From assembly GCF_049446075.1 (NCBI RefSeq), contig NZ_JBMSEB010000002.1, positions 124,001 to 188,000 of the forward strand: a DNA stretch of 64,000 nucleotides, in the 5' to 3' direction. Under the pieces are notes generated by a model. It was not told where the DNA came from. It worked only from the letters and a program-made list of their open reading frames with translations, and did not search any database. Origin of the DNA: Humibacter sp049446075. GTDB lineage: Bacteria; Actinomycetota; Actinomycetes; Actinomycetales; Microbacteriaceae. The translations under genes were made by a program, and so were the position numbers. Below, one piece after another: positions 29,416 to 38,232 of the stretch; the stretch's first letter is position 1, and every line of letters begins with the position of its first letter.

Positions 29416-29429
29416 CCAGCCCGGGCTGG
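29416..29429 (+). terminator. Possible hairpin after the LacI gene
   Basis: CCAGC-CCGG-GCTGG forms a five-base-pair stem. No T-run follows, so a terminator role is weakly supported. Confidence 0.25.
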
Positions 29430-29471
29430 TGCGCCGGGCGCGAAGCGAAGGTTCGTGGCCCTCGGCGGCAG

Positions 29472-29566
29472 CTCAGAAAGCGATTTCTGAGAACTTGCCA
29501 CGCCGCTTGACACGATTCAAGATGCCTCACCATAATGTGGCAGACGGCGCTGGAAAGCGTTTGCCC
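29472..29566 (+). promoter_or_regulatory. Promoter with two palindromic operators for binding protein 2
   Basis: The perfect palindrome CTCAGAAAGCGATTTCTGAG (29472-29491) lies upstream of -35 TTGACA (29507-29512), an 18-base gap and -10 CATAAT (29531-29536). The LacI-type operator GGAAAGCGTTTGCCC follows at 29552-29566. The layout mirrors the permease promoter at 22306-22389. The rest of the 343-base gap (29256-29598) holds no evident gene. Confidence 0.7.
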
Positions 29567-29598
29567 GTCGTGACCACAGCATGGCAAGGAGGCCAGAC

Positions 29599-30942
29599 AT
29601 GGCACAGCAGCAGATTTCCCGGCGCCAGTTCGGCGCCCTTGCGTTGACAGGCATAGGAACCACGTTCCTGCTCGCCGGGTGCGGAACATCCGCAACCCCG
29701 GCCGGAGCCGGTGCGACGAAGACCGCGGCGGCAGGTGATGCCTTCAAGAAGGCGACGCTCAACTTCGAGTGGTGGACCAACCCGGTGCGCTCGGCCTATA
29801 CCGACAAGATCATCCAGAGCTACACGACGGCGCACCCCACGATCACCGTGAACCAGGCGCCAGGACAGTGGGCGACCTACTGGACCAAGCTGTCGACGCA
29901 GGTTGCGGGACAGACCGAGCCGGACATCATCCAGATGGACCAGGCGTACATCGCCGAATACGGCGGCCGTGGCGCGCTGCTCGACATGTCGAAGGTCGCG
30001 ACCATCGACACTGCGCCGCTCAAGTCGTCGCTCGCCGCCGGGACCCTTGACGGCAAGCTGTACGGCATCCCGACCGGCAACAACGCCTACGGAATCGCCG
30101 CGAACAAGACGCTCTTCGACAAGGCGGGTGTGGACCTGCCCGATGACAAGACGTGGACCTGGAACGACTACCTCGACATCTGCAACAAGCTCAAGAGTGG
30201 TTCCGGCGGTGCCTTCACCGGCTCGAGCTGGCAGAGCGGCGACCAGGACATCCAGGTGTGGCTGCACCAGCACAACGAGCAGCTGTACACCGACAAGGGC
30301 AAGCTCGGCTTCAAGGTGGCAACCATGACGAGCTGGTTCACGATGATCAAGAAGTTCTTCGACGCCGGCTACGGTCCAACACCCGACGAGTTCACCAACG
30401 ACGTGGCGGCATCGCTGCAGCAGACCCTGTTCGGCACGAACAAGGTGGCCCTCGGCTGGACGTGGAGCAACCAGATCACCGCGTATCAGCAGTCCAACGG
30501 CGGCGACATCGTACTTCTGCGCCCGCCGAGCGTCGCGGGTTCAGCCAGCAAGAACGGGATCTACTACAAGGCGTCGATGTACTGGTCGATCGGTTCCCAG
30601 ACCAAATACCCGGCACAGGCGGGCGGGATCATCAACTACTTCCTGAACAGCACGGATGCCGCCAAGCTGCAGCTCGCGGAGCGCGGCGTTCCCGCAAACT
30701 CCAAGGTGCTCGCCGTGGTCAAGCCGCTGCTCTCCCCCACCGACCAGCTCGCGGTGAAGTACCTGGAAGACATCAAGAGCGAGATCAAGTGGGTGCCGCC
30801 CGTGCCTCCGAAGGGAACCAGCACCGCGGCAGCCGTCTCGCAGCGGCACACGCAGGATGTGATCTTCGGCCGCGCAACGCCCGCTGCCGCCGCACAGGCA
30901 TTCACCACCGAGGTGCAGGGACTCATCACCTCGGCCTCGTGA
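29599..30942 (+). CDS. Sugar-binding Tat lipoprotein, paralogue 2
   Basis: Family 1 solute-binding protein, 447 aa, with the same twin-arginine signal (SRRQFGAL, lipobox LAGC) and closely similar mature sequence as the protein at 26698-28035. Differences are scattered over the length, for example NNAYGIAANKT against ETAYSICANKT, so ligand preference may differ. The start at 29599 has AAGGAGG upstream; an in-frame ATG at 29581 lacks one. It heads the alpha/beta hydrolase-GH106 operon, and its stop overlaps the next start. No permease gene follows, so it probably uses the permease pair at 20403-22218. Confidence 0.92.
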   Translation: MAQQQISRRQFGALALTGIGTTFLLAGCGTSATPAGAGATKTAAAGDAFKKATLNFEWWTNPVRSAYTDKIIQSYTTAHPTITVNQAPGQWATYWTKLSTQVAGQTEPDIIQMDQAYIAEYGGRGALLDMSKVATIDTAPLKSSLAAGTLDGKLYGIPTGNNAYGIAANKTLFDKAGVDLPDDKTWTWNDYLDICNKLKSGSGGAFTGSSWQSGDQDIQVWLHQHNEQLYTDKGKLGFKVATMTSWFTMIKKFFDAGYGPTPDEFTNDVAASLQQTLFGTNKVALGWTWSNQITAYQQSNGGDIVLLRPPSVAGSASKNGIYYKASMYWSIGSQTKYPAQAGGIINYFLNSTDAAKLQLAERGVPANSKVLAVVKPLLSPTDQLAVKYLEDIKSEIKWVPPVPPKGTSTAAAVSQRHTQDVIFGRATPAAAAQAFTTEVQGLITSAS

Positions 30943-32048
30943 GTTCATCGGCGATTCCCGGATACGAGGACTGGCCCGAGCACGCCCGCGAGACACCGGC
31001 GTTCGTGGCGAAGAATGCCACGGCGCAGCGGCTCGCGGACGTGCTCGGCCTGCGCGCCAAGCCGGCACCTCCGCCCGTTCGCCGTGGAACAACCACCGTG
31101 CACGAGGGCGTCGCCATTACCCCTCTGCACTGGCAGCTGCCGTACGGACCGCCGACCGAAGCATGGGAGTTGCGGCCGGCGCAGACGCAGGGGCGGGAGG
31201 ACGACCCTGAGCCGCTCACGGGCATCCTGGCGTTGCACTCACATGGGGGACGACGATCGACCGGCGCGGCGCAGCTGATCGACTTCGCGGGCGAGAACCC
31301 CTCGGCCATCGGGAATCGTCTGGCACTGGCGGGCTTCGTCGTGCTGGCGCACGACACGTTCTCGTGGGCGAGCAGACGGTTCGACCTCGCAGCGCCTCCA
31401 CCCAAGCTCCGCCGCACCCTCGACGCGTTCCTCGCGCTCTGGGAGGCGGAAGGCCACGAGCCGACGGAAGACGAGGTCTTCGACGCGGTCTCGGGCGAGC
31501 ATGAAGACCTCATCGCGAAGGCCGCGGGAGTGCTCGGCGAGACGTTCGCAGGTGCGGTCGTCTCCGACGATCTGGTTGCGGCAGACGTGCTGCGCGGACT
31601 CCCCGGGGTCGACGCCGGCAGCATCGCCGCGATCGGGTTCTCGGGGGGAGGCGGGCGTGCACACCTCCTCGGCGCGCTCGACGACGGCATCGGCGCCGTC
31701 GTGATCGCGGGCATGATGGCGACGTTCGATTCACTCGTGCCCGACTACCTCGAGACGCATTCGTGGCTGCTGCACAGCCCCGGCCTGGCGCAAGTGACCG
31801 ACTGGCCGGACATCGCACGCGTCGGCACACCGCGGGAACTGCTCGTGCTCTACGGCGAGCGCGATCCGCTGTTCCCTCTCGACGGCATGTTGGCGGCGCA
31901 CCACCGTCTGAGCGAACTGGGCGCCTACCGCGGCGAATTCTTCGACGCCGGCCATGAGTTCACCGGACCGATGATGGATGCCGCGACCCGGTTCCTCGCC
32001 GCGTGGCGTGATCGCGCAGTACAGGTCGATGAAAGCGAGAAGCGATGA
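30939..32048 (+). CDS. Alpha/beta hydrolase (dienelactone hydrolase / acetyl esterase-like)
   Basis: A 369 aa cytoplasmic hydrolase. The nucleophile elbow GFSGGGG is near residues 233-239, giving a predicted catalytic Ser; ELLVLYGERDPLFP supplies the likely acidic residue and DAGHEFTGPMMD the His. An upstream segment ILALHSHGG may form the oxyanion region. Removal of ester groups from imported rhamnose-containing oligosaccharides is plausible because the next gene is GH106; this is inference. The GTG start at 30939 overlaps the binding-protein stop by three bases, and its end overlaps the GH106 start by four. Confidence 0.8.
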   Translation: MSSSAIPGYEDWPEHARETPAFVAKNATAQRLADVLGLRAKPAPPPVRRGTTTVHEGVAITPLHWQLPYGPPTEAWELRPAQTQGREDDPEPLTGILALHSHGGRRSTGAAQLIDFAGENPSAIGNRLALAGFVVLAHDTFSWASRRFDLAAPPPKLRRTLDAFLALWEAEGHEPTEDEVFDAVSGEHEDLIAKAAGVLGETFAGAVVSDDLVAADVLRGLPGVDAGSIAAIGFSGGGGRAHLLGALDDGIGAVVIAGMMATFDSLVPDYLETHSWLLHSPGLAQVTDWPDIARVGTPRELLVLYGERDPLFPLDGMLAAHHRLSELGAYRGEFFDAGHEFTGPMMDAATRFLAAWRDRAVQVDESEKR

Positions 32049-34711
32049 CGAGCGAGAGGTCCTCCGACGAGACCGGGCAGGGACGCGTGGGCGACGTGAG
32101 CGCGGGCGACGCCTCGCTCTTCGAAGGTTTCCGATCGCCCCCTCCCGAGGCTCGTCCCATGATGCGCTGGTGGTGGTTCGGCCCCGACGTCGATCGCGAC
32201 GAGCTCGAGCGCGAACTCGTCGCCATGCGCGATGCCGGAATCGGAGGCGCGGAGCTGGCGTTCGTGTACCCGCTATCGGAGGTGAGGCATCCGTTCCTCT
32301 CGCAGCGCTGCCTCGACGACGTCACCTTCGCGGCGCGCAAGGCACACGAGCTCGGACTGCGTTTCGACCTCACGGTGGGCAGCGGATGGTCGTACGGCGG
32401 TCCGCACATCACGGAGCACACGGCCGCACGGGCCTTGCAGTGGGACGTGCGCGACATCGGAGCGCAGGCGACTGAGGTCAGGCTCGGAAGCCGCCACCCG
32501 GGGGATGCCTTCGTCGCGGCCTTCGTAGGCGACGGCACGCTGCAGGAGCTGCCCGAGGAGTTCGACGCTGTGGATGCCACGCACCTGGATGCGACGAGCG
32601 AGCGGCTTCGGATTCCAGCCGGAGGCGGTCCCCGAGTGCTCGCGATCGCCTGGTCCGTGCTCACCGGGCAGCAGGTCAAACGTGCTGCCGCAGGTGCCGA
32701 GGGTCCCGTGCTCGACCACTACAGCGCGGAGGCAACCGCCGCGCACCTGAGCGCTGTTGCGGATCCCCTGCTCGAAGCCGCATCCGCCGAGCTGGTCGGA
32801 TCGGTGTTCTGCGACAGCCTCGAGGTGTACGGCGCGAACTGGACGCCCGATCTTCCCGGCGAATTCCGGAGGCGGCGGGGAGCCGATCCCACACCCGAGC
32901 TGTGGCGCCTGCGGTTCGAGTCGCCAGGGTCCGACGCCTTCCGGGCCGCGTTCTACCAAACACTCGGTGAGCTCTACGAGGAGAACTTCCTCGACGTGGT
33001 GCGCGCATGGGCCAACACCCGCGGCGTCCCGTTCCGCGTGCAAAGCTACGGGTCGCCGCCCGCGCGACTGGGAAGCTATGCGCACGCCGACCTTGTGGAG
33101 GGTGAGGGATGGGGCTGGCGAGGCGTGCCTCAGACGCGCTGGGCGTCATCCTCCGCGCACCACGCGGGCAGAACAATCGTCTCCGCCGAGGCGTGGACGT
33201 GGGTGCACTCCCCGTCGTTCCGGGCAACTCCCCTGGATCTCAAGGGCGAGGCTCACGAGCACTTCCTGCTTGGCATCAACCAGCTGATCGGGCACGGCTG
33301 GCCGTACTCTCCGCACGATGCGCCGGGCCTCGGCTGGTTCTTCTACGCGTCAGGCGCCCTCGACGACCGCAATGCGTGGTGGCCCGCCATGCCCGCGCTG
33401 ACCGGCTATCTCGCCCGGCTGAGCTGGCTGCTCCGCCAGGGCCGGCCTGTGCGCGACGTGCTGCTCTACCTCCCGTCACTGGATGTCTACCCTCGGCTCG
33501 GCCCCGAGCGCGGCGGCAGCCTCGACCTGTGGCGGCAACTGCGCGACGCCATCGGCTCGCAGATACCCGCCGCCATCCGGGACGCCGGCTTCGACTTCGA
33601 CCTCGTGGACGACGACGCCCTGGCAGACATGACGCTCGACGAGCGGTCCATCGTTGTGCTGCCGTTCGTCGACCGGATGCCCGAGCGCACGCTCGCGCAC
33701 CTGCGCGCGGGCCAGGAATCGGGCGCGCTCGTGCTCGACGTCGAAGGTGCGGCTGCGGCACCCGAATTCACGCCGACGACCGCCTCAGCGCTGAGCTCCG
33801 AACTCCGGCACCTGCGCGAACCCGACCTCGTCATGGAGCCGCACTCGCCCTCGGTCGGATTCGTGCATCGTGCCCTCGACGACGGCGACCTCTACCTGCT
33901 GGTCAACACGGGACCGGAGGCACGAACGTTCGAGGCCAGGCCGAGGGCGCTCCGGCGCGGGTGGCAGCTGTGGTCGAGCGAAGCTGCAGTAGTCGTCGGA
34001 GCGGGCGGTGCCGGCTCCCCCATCACGGTGCGACTGGATGCCTACCAGGCCGTCGTGCTCGTCACCGACGGCGCTCGCGCGTCAGGCTCTGCTCCAACCG
34101 TGGTCGACCGGCACGGCGGCGAGGAGCTGTCGGCAGGTCTTCCGCTGCGTGACGGCTGGCGCGTGCGCTTCCTCGATCGTCGGGAATCCGCTCCAGTCGT
34201 GCTTCCGCACGACTGGCTGCTCGAGCGTCAGGGCTACGCCGGTTCGACCGAGTACGTGTGCGAGTTCGACGCGCAGGCGCTCTGGCCGGGCGGAGTTCCG
34301 GAGCGCGTCGTGCTCGACCTCGGCGACGCGGTACCGCTGCACGACGACGCGGCCGCGGAGCGCGGACTCCGTGGAGCGTCGTACCGCACCGAGGCGGAGA
34401 CTCCGTTGGGAGACGTGGCAACCGTTGAGATGAACGGGCGCCCGTGCGGTGTGCTGTACGCGCCGCCGTACGAGGCCGACGTGACAGACGCGCTCCTTGC
34501 GGGCACGAACATCCTGCGCATCGTCATCGCCAATTCCACCGCGGCAGCCCTGACCGACCGAGCCACGAGGCGGGCGATCGACGACGTCGTCGCCCGCTCC
34601 CGGGAGCTCTACGGCGCGCGGTTCAGGATGCAAGACCTCGACGCCGCGGCAGACGGGCTGCGCTCCGGGCTGCTGTCTGTCCCGGCGCTCCGGTGGGCGG
34701 GCGGCGCCTGA
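32045..34711 (+). CDS. GH106 family alpha-L-rhamnosidase-like protein
   Basis: An 888 aa protein whose N terminus carries the GH106 hallmark MMRWWWFGPDV near residues 39-49, followed by AMRDAGIGGAELAFVYPL and DLTVGSGWSYGGP. GH106 enzymes release alpha-L-rhamnose from pectic and related glycans. A beta-sandwich-like C-terminal part (about 690-870) follows the catalytic region. No signal peptide is visible, so it would act in the cytoplasm on imported oligosaccharides. It is the last gene of the binding protein 2 operon. Confidence 0.85.
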   Translation: MTSERSSDETGQGRVGDVSAGDASLFEGFRSPPPEARPMMRWWWFGPDVDRDELERELVAMRDAGIGGAELAFVYPLSEVRHPFLSQRCLDDVTFAARKAHELGLRFDLTVGSGWSYGGPHITEHTAARALQWDVRDIGAQATEVRLGSRHPGDAFVAAFVGDGTLQELPEEFDAVDATHLDATSERLRIPAGGGPRVLAIAWSVLTGQQVKRAAAGAEGPVLDHYSAEATAAHLSAVADPLLEAASAELVGSVFCDSLEVYGANWTPDLPGEFRRRRGADPTPELWRLRFESPGSDAFRAAFYQTLGELYEENFLDVVRAWANTRGVPFRVQSYGSPPARLGSYAHADLVEGEGWGWRGVPQTRWASSSAHHAGRTIVSAEAWTWVHSPSFRATPLDLKGEAHEHFLLGINQLIGHGWPYSPHDAPGLGWFFYASGALDDRNAWWPAMPALTGYLARLSWLLRQGRPVRDVLLYLPSLDVYPRLGPERGGSLDLWRQLRDAIGSQIPAAIRDAGFDFDLVDDDALADMTLDERSIVVLPFVDRMPERTLAHLRAGQESGALVLDVEGAAAAPEFTPTTASALSSELRHLREPDLVMEPHSPSVGFVHRALDDGDLYLLVNTGPEARTFEARPRALRRGWQLWSSEAAVVVGAGGAGSPITVRLDAYQAVVLVTDGARASGSAPTVVDRHGGEELSAGLPLRDGWRVRFLDRRESAPVVLPHDWLLERQGYAGSTEYVCEFDAQALWPGGVPERVVLDLGDAVPLHDDAAAERGLRGASYRTEAETPLGDVATVEMNGRPCGVLYAPPYEADVTDALLAGTNILRIVIANSTAAALTDRATRRAIDDVVARSRELYGARFRMQDLDAAADGLRSGLLSVPALRWAGGA

Positions 34712-34717
34712 GCCGCT

Positions 34718-34731
34718 GCCCGTGCGCGGGC
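34718..34731. terminator. Possible hairpin between convergent genes
   Basis: GCCCG-TGCG-CGGGC lies in the 28-base gap between the GH106 and DinB genes. The stem is short and no T-run follows. Confidence 0.3.
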
Positions 34732-34739
34732 GGAGGCCG

Positions 34740-35252
34740 TCACGGCGTTGCGCGGCGCGCCATCCCCTTCACGTACTCGGCCTGGCCCAGATGCTTGACG
34801 TCGTCGTCGACGATGCTGATGAGCCGGATTCCGAGCGTGACGGGAGGGTCCCAGCGGGTGTCGACGACGCGATCGAGCTCGTTCTCGGTCGTGGATGCCA
34901 GCAATGCGAGCGTGGCCTTCTGGGTCGCGTCGTAATAGCCGAGGAGAAGGTCGGCCGGCACACGCACCGCGGCGACCTCGTCGCTCGACTGTCCGTAACC
35001 CGTGACGCCAGGCGAGAACGGAAGCGCGAATCTGTCGGCCCAGCCCTCCGCCGTCCACACCTGCTCCGTGTCGTATGCGTCGGCGATCTGCGCATCTTGC
35101 CCGCGGGTGAGGTGCCAGACGAGCCACGCGATCGTGTTGGCTTCCGGGTCGGGACGGAACGTGAGCAGTCGCTCGTCCGCTCCAGCGAGCAGGCGATGCA
35201 CGCCGTCGCCGATGCGACCGACGGCATCCGTCAGCAGGTCTCTGGTGTCCAT
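34740..35252 (-). CDS. DinB-like / mycothiol-dependent transferase family protein
   Basis: A 170 aa four-helix-bundle protein of the DinB_2/DUF664 type, which in actinobacteria includes mycothiol-dependent enzymes. The metal-site histidines are seen in WLVWHLTRGQD (near residue 47) and DDVKHLGQAEY (near 156). The substrate is unknown; detoxification by thiol transfer is the usual role in the family. It is convergent with the GH106 gene and has no obvious link to the glycan operons. Confidence 0.8.
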   Translation of the reverse strand: MDTRDLLTDAVGRIGDGVHRLLAGADERLLTFRPDPEANTIAWLVWHLTRGQDAQIADAYDTEQVWTAEGWADRFALPFSPGVTGYGQSSDEVAAVRVPADLLLGYYDATQKATLALLASTTENELDRVVDTRWDPPVTLGIRLISIVDDDVKHLGQAEYVKGMARRATP

Positions 35253-35342
35253 TCATCCTCCGTTCTCAGGCAGCGACACGGATGCCGCGGCATCCGCTCG
35301 CCACGTTACGCGCACGGCGCGGCTCGTTCGGACACGGCCCTG

Positions 35343-36008
35343 CTACACGATCGCGAAGGCTCGTACCGGGAAGGTGCCGAAGCCTTCGACGGCCGGCGGC
35401 GCTGCTGTGAATCGGGCACCGGCGGGCGGCAGCTCACCGAGGTTGGTCAGGTGCTCGACGACATGGATGCCTGCTGCGAGCAGTCCGGAGTGCGCCGGCC
35501 GCTCCCCGCCAGACTCGGCGTCGTCGATGTTGAGGGAGTCGATGCCGACGAGTGCCGCACCATGCTCGATGAGGTACGTGACGGCATCCGTTGCCAGGAA
35601 CGGGGCGGCCTTCGCGTACTCGGGCGTGCCGAAGTGCCGATCCCATCCGGTGTGCACAAGCACGGCCGCGCCGCGCACGTCGCGGCCGGCGAACGCGGAT
35701 GCCGGTATGCCGCGGTCCGCCGCGCCCGTCACGTGCACGACCTCCGCGCGGAGGTCGACAAGGGTCGCCAGGTCGAGCGAGGCCAGATCTCCCCCATCTG
35801 CGTAACGGTGGAACGGGCTGTCGAGATACGTTCCGGTGTTGCCGATCATCGTGATGACGTCCATGGCGAACTCGGTGCCCGGCGCGTAGACCGCACGTGA
35901 GGCCTCGCGCGTGAGGTGCGGGGTGATCGTCGGCGACGGCAGGCCCGGGTAGGTGACGAGGCCGGCGCGGATGCGATGGCTGAGGTCGACGATTCGGCGA
36001 TCTGTCAT
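35343..36008 (-). CDS. Cyclase-family (kynurenine formamidase-like) metal hydrolase, altered metal site
   Basis: A 221 aa protein of the cyclase family (KynB-like). It opens with IVDLSHRIRAGLVTYPGLP and has the core GNTGTYLDSPFHRYADGGD. The family metal motif is HxGTHxDxPxH; here the first two His are Asn and Tyr, while Asp and the last His remain, so metal binding may differ. Other family pieces are VHVTGAADRGIPASAF and LVHTGWDRHFGTPEYAK. The start at 36008 follows AAGGAGA; a longer frame lacks such a site. Confidence 0.82.
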   Translation of the reverse strand: MTDRRIVDLSHRIRAGLVTYPGLPSPTITPHLTREASRAVYAPGTEFAMDVITMIGNTGTYLDSPFHRYADGGDLASLDLATLVDLRAEVVHVTGAADRGIPASAFAGRDVRGAAVLVHTGWDRHFGTPEYAKAAPFLATDAVTYLIEHGAALVGIDSLNIDDAESGGERPAHSGLLAAGIHVVEHLTNLGELPPAGARFTAAPPAVEGFGTFPVRAFAIV

Positions 36009-36111
36009 TGGGCTCTCCTTTTTGTGACGTCGCAGGCCGCCGGGTCTCGACGGGGGTGCCGGCCGAGCCAGCATATTGGCGCGGCCGCCACCCCTGATCG
36101 CGATGGAGGTA

Positions 36112-38232
36112 TCACTTCGTGAGGTCGTACAGCGTCACCCCGCCCACCGTCTCGGCGGTGAAGTTCTTCGCCACCCATGATGCGATGGCGCTCGAGTCGC
36201 TGCTGCCTCCATTCGCCTGTCCGACCGATCCACCGATGAAGTAGTGGATCTTGCCTGCCGCGACGAGCTTCTCGAACTGCGCGAGCGTCGGGGACGGGTC
36301 ACTGCCGTTGAACCCGCCGATCGGCATCACGGAGTCGCCGGTCGCGAGTTGATAACCAGCCGCGCTGTTCGAGCCGACCGCCGCCGCGACCCACGTGTAT
36401 TGGGCCGCGTCCTTCTGCAATGCGGCCTTCACAGCGGGCCCCACTGTGGATGAGCCGAGCAGGCCGGCCGCCCCACCGGCGCGTCCTCCGGCAGTGGGCG
36501 CCCCGCCCTGTGTCGTTGCGTTCGGGGCAGTGCCGTTCCGGGCGGTGCCGTTCGGCGCGGTTCCGTTCTGGGCGGTTCCGTTCTGGGCCGTGCCCGGCCG
36601 CCCGCCCGGCGCGGCCCCTGCTGGTGGCTGTCCGCCGGCCGCTCCTTGCCGGAATCCTCCCCCTGGGCCGCCCATGCCGCCCGCGACGGCGGGACCGGCC
36701 GTGGGAATGGATCCGGTATGCGCCGTCGTGATGGTCTCCACCGTGTACGCGAAGGGGGCGAGCAGTACGGCGACGAGCGCGACGGTCGCGGCGAGTGCAG
36801 ACATCCGTGCCGACTTGAAGCCGCTCACGAAAAGGACTGAGCCCACCGCGGCGACGGCCACCACGACCCACTTGAGCCACGGAAGCCAGTCGGATGCCTC
36901 CTGCAGCAGAACGAAGGCCCAGACGGCACTGCCGAGTACGAGCACCGCGGCCACGATGCGGGCCCACAACGCCCACCGCCTGCCCCAGAGCAACTCAGCG
37001 CCGATACCGATCACCGCGGCCAACGAGGGAGCAAGCGCAACGGTGTAGTAGGCGTGGAAGATGCCAGCCATGAAGCTGAAGGCGAGCGCGGTGACCACGA
37101 GCGTTCCGCCGAACAGCACGAGGGTGGCCCGGCGGGCATCCGTGCGCGGAGCACGCCCGATCAGCACGATGCCGATCACGAGCAGCACGAGCGCCGCGGG
37201 GAGCAGCCACGAGATCTGCCCGCCTATCTCGTTATCGAACAGGCGCAGCGGCCCGGTCGCACCCCACATGCTGCCGCCCGTCGCGTTCCCACCGCCCGTG
37301 ACGCTTCCGGTCTCGTTGCCCGTTATGCGCCCGAGCCCGTTGTAGCCGAACGTGAGCTCGAGAAAGCTGTTGCTCTGCGAACCGCCCACGTAGGGCCGCA
37401 TGGATGCCGGCATCAACTCGACGATCGCAACCCACCAGCCGGCCGATACGACGATGGCGGCGAGCGCCGCGAGCAGATGGAGCAGCCGTTTGCCGAACGA
37501 CGTGTTCGCCATTCCGAGGTATGCGAGCGCGAGCACGGGAACGACCAGGAACCCCTGCAGCTGCTTTGTCAGGAAGGCGAGGCCCACCATTGCGCCGGCC
37601 CACACCACCCAGCGAATGCGTCCGGACTCGATGCCCCGCAGCGTGAAGTACGTCGCGAGCACCGTGAGCAGCACGAGCAGGGCATCCGGGTTGTTGAACC
37701 GGAACATGAGCGCAGCAACCGGCGTGATCGCGAGCACGCCGCCGGCCAGCAGGGCTGCGCGCGCCGTGAAGTGCCTGCGCACGGTCACATAGAGGATGCC
37801 GACCGTTGCGACCCCCATGATCGCCTCAGGCAGCAGGATGCTCAGCGGGCTCAGCCCGAAGACGCGTGCCGACAGCTCCATGATCCACAGGCTGGCCGGC
37901 GGCTTGTCGACGGTGATCGAATTGCCTGCATCGGAGGAACCGTAGAAGAAGGCCTCCCAGTTCTTGCTGCCGGCCTGCACGGCGGCGGAGTAGAACGAAT
38001 TCGCCCAGCCGCTCGCGGCCAGGTCCCACACATAGAGCACTGCCGTGACGGCGAGCAGCCCGAGGAGCGCCGGCCGCTCCCAGCGGGCGGTGTTTGCGCG
38101 GCCGCGAACGATCCAGCGTGCGAGCTCTCGCCAGCGCGCCCAGGTCGGCGGCGGCATCGCTGCGCTCGATGGCCTCTTCGTGCCTGACGGATTGGTCGGG
38201 ATGGCCTGGGTCGATGTCGTCGCGCTCATCAT
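36112..38232 (-). CDS. GT39-type membrane glycosyltransferase (YkcB-like)
   Basis: A 706 aa polytopic protein of the ArnT/PMT-like GT39 family, close to Bacillus YkcB. About a dozen helices follow the motif SITVDKPPASLWIMELSARV near residues 104-123. A Gly/Pro/Asn-rich linker near 545-580 contains five-residue NGTAx repeats, and the C-terminal domain (about 605-706, DSVMPIGGFNGSDPSPT) is probably extracellular. It would transfer a sugar from a polyprenyl-phosphate donor to a cell-envelope acceptor. The gene overlaps the GT2-GtrA gene (ATGA), which could make that donor. Confidence 0.85.
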   Translation of the reverse strand: MMSATTSTQAIPTNPSGTKRPSSAAMPPPTWARWRELARWIVRGRANTARWERPALLGLLAVTAVLYVWDLAASGWANSFYSAAVQAGSKNWEAFFYGSSDAGNSITVDKPPASLWIMELSARVFGLSPLSILLPEAIMGVATVGILYVTVRRHFTARAALLAGGVLAITPVAALMFRFNNPDALLVLLTVLATYFTLRGIESGRIRWVVWAGAMVGLAFLTKQLQGFLVVPVLALAYLGMANTSFGKRLLHLLAALAAIVVSAGWWVAIVELMPASMRPYVGGSQSNSFLELTFGYNGLGRITGNETGSVTGGGNATGGSMWGATGPLRLFDNEIGGQISWLLPAALVLLVIGIVLIGRAPRTDARRATLVLFGGTLVVTALAFSFMAGIFHAYYTVALAPSLAAVIGIGAELLWGRRWALWARIVAAVLVLGSAVWAFVLLQEASDWLPWLKWVVVAVAAVGSVLFVSGFKSARMSALAATVALVAVLLAPFAYTVETITTAHTGSIPTAGPAVAGGMGGPGGGFRQGAAGGQPPAGAAPGGRPGTAQNGTAQNGTAPNGTARNGTAPNATTQGGAPTAGGRAGGAAGLLGSSTVGPAVKAALQKDAAQYTWVAAAVGSNSAAGYQLATGDSVMPIGGFNGSDPSPTLAQFEKLVAAGKIHYFIGGSVGQANGGSSDSSAIASWVAKNFTAETVGGVTLYDLTK

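Noticed and set aside
30153..30938. Upstream extension of the alpha/beta hydrolase frame into binding protein 2
   Set aside because: It overlaps a well-supported binding-protein gene in another frame; the coupled GTG at 30939 is the natural start.
35280..35295. GGATGCCGCGGCATCC palindrome upstream of the DinB gene
   Set aside because: It is built from the GGATGCC/GCATCC words that are very common in this genome, so a chance palindrome is likely.
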